From Chloroflexota bacterium (GTDB lineage: Bacteria > Chloroflexota > Limnocylindria > P2-11E): 35,306 nt of DNA. Location of the stretch: NCBI GenBank assembly GCA_016183435.1, contig JACPEQ010000046.1, forward strand, positions 1-35,306, in the 5' to 3' direction. Under the pieces are notes generated by a model. The model did no database searches. It saw only the letters and a program-made list of their open reading frames with translations, and was not told the DNA's origin. Below, piece after piece: positions 15,157 through 22,136 of the stretch. Made by a program: the position numbers and the translations under genes. Numbering within the stretch: the stretch's first letter is position 1; each line of letters begins with the position of its first letter.

Positions 15157-15633
15157 CTAGCGCCGCGTCGCGAGCGCCTTCACCACGGAGCGCACCGTCA
15201 GGAAGAACACGATCGCCACGAGCTGCCCCATGAAGATCGTGCGGTTCAGGTCCAGCGCCGGTTCCCAGCGCACACGACCCTCCCGGATGACGAAGGCGCC
15301 CGCCGGCTTCGCGCTCACGCCGAACCCCCCGCCCTGACCGCTCCCTCGCTGCCCGGCGCCCTCGCCGCCGCCGCTGCCGCCGCCCCCGCCGCCGCCCAGC
15401 GAGACCGCGGGGATGACCGTCACGCCGTCGCGTTCGACCGGCTCGCCGAACACACGCTTCACGGTGAGAACGTCCTGTGCGCGCTCGATGAACGCGAGCG
15501 GCCGCGCCGGACCCGCGCTGTCGCTCAGGTGACCCGCCTCGGGCACTCGCACGAGCTCGCCGCGGTGCCGGTCGTGCTTGCGCTCGTGCTCGTCGTCCTC
15601 GTCGCCGGTGTCACTCTCGTCGTCGTCGGACAT
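15157..15633 (-). CDS. GerW (YtfJ)-like protein with C-terminal membrane segment
   Basis: A 158-residue protein. It has an acidic/His-rich N-terminus (about residues 1-25), then the GerW core RVFGEPVERDGVTVIPAVSL, a glycine-rich loop near residues 78-103, VSAKPAGAFVI and VRWEPALDLNR. A hydrophobic segment near 133-150 ends in a basic tail. The GerW/YtfJ family was named for spore germination in Bacillus but also occurs in non-sporulating bacteria, where its role is unclear. The start is supported by GGGAGG six bases before ATG 15633. The membrane anchor at the C-terminus is not part of Bacillus YtfJ as I know it. It lies downstream of, and may be cotranscribed with, the enolase-superfamily gene. 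Confidence 0.82.
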   Translation of the reverse strand: MSDDDESDTGDEDDEHERKHDRHRGELVRVPEAGHLSDSAGPARPLAFIERAQDVLTVKRVFGEPVERDGVTVIPAVSLGGGGGGGSGGGEGAGQRGSGQGGGFGVSAKPAGAFVIREGRVRWEPALDLNRTIFMGQLVAIVFFLTVRSVVKALATRR

Positions 15634-15677
15634 CTGCCGCCTCCCGCTCCGCTGCGAACGGCCGTCGATCGACGCCG

Positions 15678-16802
15678 CTACGTCAGCCGGTACTTCGCGA
15701 TCTTCTTCATGTCGAGGGCGAGACCCATGCCAGGCCGCTGCGGCAGGTCTACCACGCCCTTCGTCGCCTTCGGAATAGGCTCAGTGAAGATCTCGGCGAG
15801 CGGATTGTCGATGTACATCTCCTCGACCTTCCACAGATCGGGCACCGCCGCGGCGAGATGGATCGACGCCAGCTGCGCGACGCCGCATGAGAAACCGGTG
15901 TGCGGCGCGTACCGGACGTTGTGCGCGTGCACGAGCGCGCCCAGGCGCATGCCGCCGGTGAAGCCGCCGACGCGCGCGATGTCCGGCTGGACGATGTCCA
16001 CCGCGCGGCGGCGCAGGAGCTCGCGGAACCCGAAGATGCCGAACTCCGACTCGCCGCAGGCGAGCGCGATCGACGTGTGCCGGCGGATCTGCTCGTACCC
16101 GTCGATGTCATCGGGATAGACCGGCTCCTCGAGGAAGGTGATGTCGTACTTCTCGACCTGATCGCAGAAGCGGATCGCGGTCGCCGCGTCATACGCGCTG
16201 TTCACGTCGATGCCGATCTCGATCTCCGGCCCCGCGGCCTCGCGGACCGCGCGGACGCTCTCGATGTCCATGCGCAGCCCACCCAGCTCGGCCGTCCGGC
16301 CGACCTTCATCTTCAGCGTGGTGTGGCCCTTCTGGACCTGCTCGCGCGTCTCGCGCTGCATCGTGTCGAGGTCGGCGATGTAGACCGAGGACGCGGACAC
16401 CGGGACGCGGTCGCGGCCGGCGCCACCGAGCGCCTTGTAGAGCGGGATGCCCTGCGCCTTGGCGACGATGTCCCACAGCGCCTGGTCCACGCCGCTCATG
16501 GCCTCCTGGACGAACCCGCGATAGTGCCCCCAGCCGCGCAGCTGGCGGAACATGTCGTCCCAGATCCCGCCCGCGTCGCGGGGATCGCGCCGCTCCAGGA
16601 CCGGCCACAGGAGGTCGCGGACGACGACGTCGGTCACGCGCGGGGCTTTGCGGGCGATGCACTCGCCGATCCCGGTGATGCCGTCGTCGGTCGTGAGCTC
16701 GACCAGCGTGGCCGTGAACGCGCCGTAGGGGCCGATGCCGAACTGGATCGGCTTCTCGAGCCGGGCCTCCAGCACGTATGTCTGGAGCTTGGCGATGCGC
16801 AT
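15678..16802 (-). CDS. Enolase-superfamily enzyme, mandelate racemase/muconate lactonizing type
   Basis: A 374-residue enzyme. The N-terminal capping domain (about 1-125) is followed by the barrel with K164-x-K166 (LKMKVG), metal ligands D199 (GIDVN), E225 (FLEEP) and E251 (ACGES), then D274 (QPDIARVGG) and H301 (APHTGFSCG). The KxK plus His/Asp dyad is the mandelate-racemase arrangement, so abstraction of a proton alpha to a carboxylate is expected, probably on an acid sugar or hydroxy acid. The substrate cannot be told from sequence. The start is ATG 16802. TAGTCT eight bases upstream could be a -10 of a nearly leaderless message. It is divergent from groESL. Confidence 0.88.
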   Translation of the reverse strand: MRIAKLQTYVLEARLEKPIQFGIGPYGAFTATLVELTTDDGITGIGECIARKAPRVTDVVVRDLLWPVLERRDPRDAGGIWDDMFRQLRGWGHYRGFVQEAMSGVDQALWDIVAKAQGIPLYKALGGAGRDRVPVSASSVYIADLDTMQRETREQVQKGHTTLKMKVGRTAELGGLRMDIESVRAVREAAGPEIEIGIDVNSAYDAATAIRFCDQVEKYDITFLEEPVYPDDIDGYEQIRRHTSIALACGESEFGIFGFRELLRRRAVDIVQPDIARVGGFTGGMRLGALVHAHNVRYAPHTGFSCGVAQLASIHLAAAVPDLWKVEEMYIDNPLAEIFTEPIPKATKGVVDLPQRPGMGLALDMKKIAKYRLT

Positions 16803-16855
16803 CCGGGCCGAGACTAGCCGGGAACGGACGCCGCCCGCTCGGGGGCAGGCCCGGC

Positions 16856-16884
16856 TTGACAGCCGCTGCGCGCCGCCATAACTT
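16856..16884 (+). promoter_or_regulatory. Putative vegetative promoter of groESL
   Basis: TTGACA (16856-16861) is a perfect -35. The -10 is CATAAC (16877) or, with 17-bp spacing, TAACTT (16879-16884). The expected start site lies at the edge of the CIRCE element, the normal place for HrcA repression. Confidence 0.65.
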
Positions 16885-16887
16885 TCG

Positions 16888-16914
16888 TTAGCAGTCTCGT
16901 GGGGCGAGTGCTAA
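16888..16914. promoter_or_regulatory. CIRCE operator (HrcA binding site)
   Basis: TTAGCAGTC-N9-GAGTGCTAA. The right arm matches consensus exactly; the left arm has one change (consensus TTAGCACTC). Spacing is the canonical nine bases. It lies between the promoter and groES, so heat-shock control by HrcA is expected; hrcA itself is not in the window. Confidence 0.93.
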
Positions 16915-16997
16915 CACCCCCTTCGGGCGACCGACCCGTGGGTGAGCCTGCCTCGCGACCAAACTCGGATGCAAGACACGTAGGAGGGAGCGCGTAC

Positions 16998-17336
16998 ATG
17001 GCAACAGCCGTCGCAGAAAAGGCGAAAGAGAAGGCCAAGACCACCACCAAGCTGAAGCCGCTGGGCGCCCGCGTGGTCATCAAGCCGCTACAGCGCGAGG
17101 AGATGACCAAAAGCGGGATCGTCCTGCCGGACACCGCCAAGGAGAAGCCGCAGGAGGGGATCATCGTCGCCGTCGGGCCCGGCGGGCTCGACAAGAACGG
17201 CAACAAGGTGGAGATGGTCCTGAAGGTCGGGGACAAGGTCCTCTACCAGAAGTACGCCGGGACCGAATTCAAGATCGATGACGAGGAGCACCTGGTCATG
17301 CACCAGGACGACGTCCTCGCCCTCGTCGAGGGCTAG
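16998..17336 (+). CDS. groES: Co-chaperonin GroES with N-terminal extension
   Basis: A 112-residue GroES that caps the GroEL ring. ATG 16998 is supported by AGGAGG at 16982; the longer ORF start runs through the CIRCE region and is wrong. The core begins at KLKPLGARVVIKPL, carries the mobile loop REEMTKSGIVLPDTAKEKPQ and ends HQDDVLALVEG. The first 18 residues (MATAVAEKAKEKAKTTTK) are an Ala/Lys-rich extension beyond the usual 95-100 residue length and would be flexible and positively charged. Twelve bases separate it from groEL, and both share the CIRCE-controlled promoter. Confidence 0.96.
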   Translation: MATAVAEKAKEKAKTTTKLKPLGARVVIKPLQREEMTKSGIVLPDTAKEKPQEGIIVAVGPGGLDKNGNKVEMVLKVGDKVLYQKYAGTEFKIDDEEHLVMHQDDVLALVEG

Positions 17337-18986
<1,650 letters not shown>

Positions 18987-19007
18987 GAACCCTCTCTCTC
19001 CGCGAGC

Positions 19008-19041
19008 GGAGGCCCGGCCCGATCGAAAGGGTCGGGCCTCC
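19008..19041 (+). terminator. groESL transcription terminator
   Basis: GGAGGCCCGGCCC pairs with GGGTCGGGCCTCC: 13 pairs with one G-U type pair, around a GATCGAAA loop. A weak pyrimidine tract TGCTTCTTC follows. Position after groEL makes termination very likely. Confidence 0.85.
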
Positions 19042-19136
19042 TGCTTCTTCGGGACCGTTGCATGCTCGGCTGCCGGACCCCTTGTCAAACGGGCGCGTCG
19101 GTGGCAGAACACGCGCCGGAAAGGAGGGGAGACCAC

Positions 19137-19574
19137 TTGAACGCACTCCTCACCTCTGCGGGTTTCCTTCGCTTCGGCGGCATCGTGCTTCTTCTCGTCG
19201 GCGTCGCGGGTCTCGTCGGTATCCCAGGGCAGTCCTTCTGGGCCTTCACCGATGGTGAAGACATCGCGCATCTCGCGCTGGGCATCGTTGGCGTCGGCGC
19301 GGGCTTTGGCCTCAAGAACGCCGGTCTGCACAGGCTTCTCACGATCGTCGTGTTCGCGACCGCCATCGTCTTCGCGCTTTGGGGCCTGATCCTGCCGTCC
19401 GGCGGCGCCTTCACCGCGCCCGACAAGTTCGCCACCCCGAACTTCTACGGCCTCGCCAACCTCGAAAGCCCGATGGACAGCATCCTTCACCTCGTCGTCG
19501 CGGTCTGGTCCGGCCTCGCGCTCTGGATGGAGCGTCGCGCACCGGCGTTGGCAGCGGCACCACAGAGCCGCTAG
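19137..19574 (+). CDS. Small integral membrane protein, four helices (DUF4383-like)
   Basis: A 145-residue protein. TTG 19137 is preferred because AAGGAGG lies nine bases upstream; the ATG 19062 start of the ORF track adds Cys/Arg-rich residues unlike a membrane protein. Four hydrophobic segments are visible (about 10-28, 43-60, 68-86 and 112-130). Between the third and fourth is a polar loop with FATPNFYGLANLESPMDS. The length and layout resemble DUF4383 proteins, but I am not certain of the family. Function is unknown. The gene stands alone after the groESL terminator, with TTGTCA near 19082 as a possible -35 but no good -10. Its stop shares a CTAG with the convergent kinase gene. Confidence 0.7.
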   Translation: MNALLTSAGFLRFGGIVLLLVGVAGLVGIPGQSFWAFTDGEDIAHLALGIVGVGAGFGLKNAGLHRLLTIVVFATAIVFALWGLILPSGGAFTAPDKFATPNFYGLANLESPMDSILHLVVAVWSGLALWMERRAPALAAAPQSR

Positions 19575-20152
19575 CTCTGACCCCCGCTCGGATCCAGAAG
19601 AGGGCCGGTCTCCGGCCCTCTTCCCGTTGAGAGCGTAGCGAGCCATTGCTCGGCGTCGGCGTTCGAGCGGAACCGCAACACGTTCAGGTGCGGATACCGA
19701 CCCGGCGCGAACTTCGCTTCCCAGCGTCGGCGGCGCCTGCGATACGTTCGCAGCGCGTAGAGCACAAGCGAGTCGCGTGAGAAGAACGCGTTGCGGACCG
19801 TCTCGCGGTTGCCGCTCCATAGCGCCTCGCCAAGGCGGATCCGCCGCAGCGTGCGCCGGACGATGCGCCAGAGCGCCACGCGCAGGGGCACGTCTAGCCA
19901 CACCACCGTGTCGGCTCGCTCGTAGATCAGCTCTCCCAGCTTGCCGTAGTTGCCGTCGATGACCCATCCGTCGGTGCCGAGTTCGGGCTCGACGCGGCCA
20001 CGGAAGGTGTCCGCGTCGAGCGGTGTCCACGCGGGACCCCAGTGGAGAGCATCGAGCTCGATGAAACGAAGGCCAAGCTGGGCGGCCAGGCGCCTCCCGA
20101 AGCTCGTCTTTCCCGCGCCTGGGCTGGACCCAATGACGGAGATACGCCGCAC
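19571..20152 (-). CDS. FlaR-like P-loop kinase ("DNA topology modulation protein" family)
   Basis: A 193-residue P-loop NTPase that starts at GTG 20152. The Walker A motif GSSPGAGKTS lies near residues 8-17, followed by an LRFIELDALHWGPAWTP segment and WVIDGNYG, both typical of the adenylate-kinase-like FlaR group. A basic patch (RTYRRRRRRWEAKF) resembles a lid. Despite the historical name, these proteins look like small-molecule or nucleotide kinases; the true substrate is unknown. TATCGT lies exactly six bases before the start codon, suggesting its own leaderless promoter rather than readthrough from the anti-sigma gene. Confidence 0.78.
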   Translation of the reverse strand: MRRISVIGSSPGAGKTSFGRRLAAQLGLRFIELDALHWGPAWTPLDADTFRGRVEPELGTDGWVIDGNYGKLGELIYERADTVVWLDVPLRVALWRIVRRTLRRIRLGEALWSGNRETVRNAFFSRDSLVLYALRTYRRRRRRWEAKFAPGRYPHLNVLRFRSNADAEQWLATLSTGRGPETGPLLDPSGGQS

Positions 20153-20158
20153 CCGGTG

Positions 20159-20187
20159 ACGATACGGGCGCGCGAGGTCACTGCGAA
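20159..20187 (-). promoter_or_regulatory. Putative promoter of the FlaR-like gene
   Basis: On the minus strand, TTCGCA (20187-20182), a 17-bp spacer and TATCGT (20164-20159) each match four of six consensus positions. Six bases separate the -10 from GTG 20152, so the transcript would begin at the start codon. The -35 lies inside the 3' end of the anti-sigma gene. Confidence 0.45.
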
Positions 20188-20906
20188 GGCGGGGCGATCC
20201 TCGACTGCATGACGACGGGCCCCTCTCGCTTGCCGGTCGACGACGTCTCGACGGTCACCGCGCAGCGCTCGAATCCGGCGAGCTCCTGACCGATCTCGAC
20301 CATCTGGATGCGCTCGGCGTCGGGTCGGAAGCTCGCGCCGCGGACCCACTTGCCGTCGGGGGCGATGAGCCAGAGCGCGTAGAGCTGCCCCTGATCCAGC
20401 GGCCGCAGGTCGTGGAAGACCACGAAGGCGGGCTTGCCCGACGCCGGCTGCATGAGGTTGCCGCCCGAACCCTTCCACTGATCGACGCCGGCCATGTACC
20501 AGGTGCGTCCGCCGAGGGCGACGTTGGCCAGGCCGCGCTCGTACTCGTCCCGCTCCGCCTGGACCGCCTGGAGCCGCAGCGTCTGGTTCGCGTCGAACCC
20601 GAGCAGGAGCACGATCGCGGCGGCCATCGCGAGCATCCGCGGATCGAGCGGGATGCGCGGCAGGCGCACCGCCCGCCGCTGCCGGCGCACATCCTCCGCG
20701 GCCGCCGCGAGGATGCGGTCCTTCAGGTCGGCCGGAGGCTCGCGGAGCGGGACCGTATCGGCGAGGGCCGCGACGACCTCGGCGATCTCGCCCGCGGCCG
20801 CGCGGCACGAGGCGCAGCCCCGCAGGTGGGCGGCGACGGCGTCGCTCCGATCGGCGGGCAGCGCCCCGACCGCGTACAGCTCGAGGTCGTCGAGGACATG
20901 GGTCAT
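20178..20906 (-). CDS. RskA-type transmembrane anti-sigma factor
   Basis: A 242-residue membrane protein expected to hold the partner ECF sigma factor inactive. The N-terminal cytoplasmic zinc-binding anti-sigma domain shows H-x3-C-x2-C (AHLRGCASC, about residues 27-34). A single membrane helix lies near residues 91-105. The extracytoplasmic part has the RskA pattern, including ANVALGGRTWYMAG, LRPLDQGQLYALWLI and GFERCAVTVETS. In this family the signal is sensed outside and the anti-sigma factor is destroyed by regulated proteolysis. The start ATG overlaps the sigma gene stop as ATGA (20903-20906), which fits balanced synthesis of the pair. Confidence 0.9.
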   Translation of the reverse strand: MTHVLDDLELYAVGALPADRSDAVAAHLRGCASCRAAAGEIAEVVAALADTVPLREPPADLKDRILAAAAEDVRRQRRAVRLPRIPLDPRMLAMAAAIVLLLGFDANQTLRLQAVQAERDEYERGLANVALGGRTWYMAGVDQWKGSGGNLMQPASGKPAFVVFHDLRPLDQGQLYALWLIAPDGKWVRGASFRPDAERIQMVEIGQELAGFERCAVTVETSSTGKREGPVVMQSRIAPPSQ

Positions 20907-21451
20907 CGGACCGCTCCGAGGACGCGCCGCATCTTCTGCAGGCCGATGCGCATCCGGCCCTTCACCGTCCCGAGGGGCACTCCCATGAGCTCGGCCAGCT
21001 CGGACTGGGTGTACCCGCCGAAGTACGCGAGCTCGATGGTCCGGCGCTGGGCCTCGGGAAGGGTCTCGAGCGCCGCGCGGACGGAGCCGCGCTCGACGTT
21101 GCGGGCGGCCTCCTCCGCGGTGTCGAGCTCCGAGGCCGTGTGGTCGGCGGCTTCCAGCGGGGCCGGGCGGAAGGCGGTGCGCCGGCGCAGCACGTCGACC
21201 GCCCGGTGGTGGACGATCGACAGGAGCCAGCTCCGGACGTTGCCGCGCTCGCGCCGGAACGTCCCGGCGCCGCGCCAGGCGGCCAGGAACGCGTCCTGGA
21301 CGACGTCCTCGGCGGCCTCCGGCTCGCCGAGGATGCGGTAGGCGAGCGTGTACGACACGCGGCCGTAGCGGTCGTAGAGGCCGCTCAGCGCCGACAGATC
21401 ACGCGCAGCCAGCGCCTCGGCGAGGACGTTGTCGTCCCGCTCGACCGTCAT
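20903..21451 (-). CDS. ECF sigma factor (SigK-like, sigma-70 family)
   Basis: A 182-residue group 4 sigma factor. Region 2 is visible as LYDRYGRVSYTLAYRIL and DVVQDAFLAAWRGAGTF (about residues 25-68), with RSWLLSIVHHRAVDVLRRR following. Region 4 carries the helix-turn-helix YTQSELAELMGVPLGTVKGRMR near residues 150-171. The adjacent anti-sigma gene of RskA type supports a SigK-like envelope-stress or redox-type circuit. TACCCT lies seven bases before ATG 21451 and may be the -10 of a leaderless message. No typical ECF AAC -35 stands out upstream, so autoregulation is not evident. The target regulon is unknown. Confidence 0.93.
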   Translation of the reverse strand: MTVERDDNVLAEALAARDLSALSGLYDRYGRVSYTLAYRILGEPEAAEDVVQDAFLAAWRGAGTFRRERGNVRSWLLSIVHHRAVDVLRRRTAFRPAPLEAADHTASELDTAEEAARNVERGSVRAALETLPEAQRRTIELAYFGGYTQSELAELMGVPLGTVKGRMRIGLQKMRRVLGAVR

Positions 21452-21499
21452 CTACGGAAGGGTACGGAGGGGGCCTTGCTCTGGATGAAAAAGGGGAGG

Positions 21500-21700
21500 G
21501 AAGGAGGTCGGAAAAAGAAGCGACCCGAGCGACCTGCTTCCGGTCCCAGCCACTGCTTCGAAGACAGTGTCCGGGTCGTGGAGCCGGTCCTCGATACCCT
21601 CTCGGACCGCCTTTGATGCTATCTCCGGTTGCGCTCCCAGGACCTGGCCCTTGATAGGATCTCGGGCCCTGCCGATCCCTTTAGCAGACCCCTCGGGTCG
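21500..21700. repeat. Intergenic repeat element, copy B
   Basis: Second copy of the element at 12001-12186. It has GAAGGAG, CCCGAGCGACCTG (21524-21536), motif units at 21590-21605, 21611-21628 and 21650-21666, and the terminal CAGACCCCTCGGGTCG (21685-21700), identical over 16 bases to copy A. The interval between the first two TTGAT/TCGAT cores is 22 bp in both copies; later intervals differ by 2 and 10 bp. A further unit, CTTGAGGCGATCTCGG, lies at 21968-21983. Confidence 0.7.
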
Positions 21701-21740
21701 CGCTGAAACATACGGTCCCACCCATGGCCCAACAAGCGCT

Positions 21741-22110
21741 TTTTCCACGATCTCGATCGGCGTGACGTCATCCGTGTCCACCGATCCCCGCAGTTATCCA
21801 CGCGGATCGAACAGCGCTGTGGACAGCAGTGTCTTTCGTCCCCACCGCGCGCAGACCGAGGCCCGCAGGACGAGGTCGAGCACGGTGTCGCGAGGAGGGC
21901 TTTGGCCCGACCGAGCGTCGGACAAAAGCAAACATCCCGAGCGACGACCGACCGACGGATCACGCACCTTGAGGCGATCTCGGTAGCGCTCCCCCGGGCG
22001 GCCCCCTCTCGGGACGGTCGCGAACTTTAGTCCCGCTCAACGGAAGGCCGCGAGCCGTTCATCCACGATCCGACGTGCCGGATATCCACCAGTTCGGCGA
22101 GTTATCCACC
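21741..22110. promoter_or_regulatory. Cluster of seven DnaA-box-like sites
   Basis: Matches to TTATCCACA or its TTGTCCACA variant: TTTTCCACG (21741), GTGTCCACC (21774), TTATCCACG (21794, one mismatch), CTGTCCACA on the minus strand (21818-21826, one mismatch to TTGTCCACA), TCATCCACG (22059), ATATCCACC (22082) and TTATCCACC (22102, one mismatch). Such density in 370 bp suits DnaA binding: an origin, a DnaA-titration site or DnaA control of pcrA. There is no dnaA, dnaN, rpmH or parAB nearby, so an origin is not established. Confidence 0.45.
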
Positions 22111-22130
22111 GAAGCCTGCGCCCCTACCAT
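22102..22130 (+). promoter_or_regulatory. Putative pcrA promoter overlapping a DnaA-box-like site
   Basis: TACCAT (22125-22130) lies six bases before GTG 22137, giving a leaderless layout. The hexamer 17 bp upstream (22102-22107, TTATCC) is a poor -35 and is the first part of the TTATCCACC box, so DnaA binding there would touch RNA polymerase. Confidence 0.4.
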
Positions 22131-22136
22131 CGACGA

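Larger units (their letters stand above)
21452..22136. other. Large intergenic region between divergent sigma and pcrA genes
   Basis: No convincing protein: the longest frame (109 codons, minus strand, 21452-21781) uses A- and T-ending codons far more than the real genes. The stretch is less GC-rich than its surroundings. From left to right it holds a purine run GAAAAAGGGGAGGGAAGGAGG near 21486, repeat element copy B (21500-21700), seven DnaA-box-like sites (21741-22110), a fifth TTGAG-type motif (21968-21983) and the pcrA promoter. Confidence 0.6.

Noticed and set aside
21486-21506. Purine run as an intrinsic terminator T-tract for a minus-strand RNA
   Set aside because: Only a 5-bp stem (GAAGC/GCTTC) precedes the adjacent T run on that strand, too weak to call.
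21452-21781. 109-codon minus-strand frame in the sigma-pcrA gap, covering repeat copy B
   Set aside because: Its codon third positions are much less G/C-rich than the real genes, copy A does not preserve the same frame, and no family is recognisable.
21452-22136. Firm call of the chromosomal replication origin
   Set aside because: Box cluster and lower GC are suggestive, but dnaA, dnaN, rpmH and parAB are absent nearby and skew cannot be computed here.
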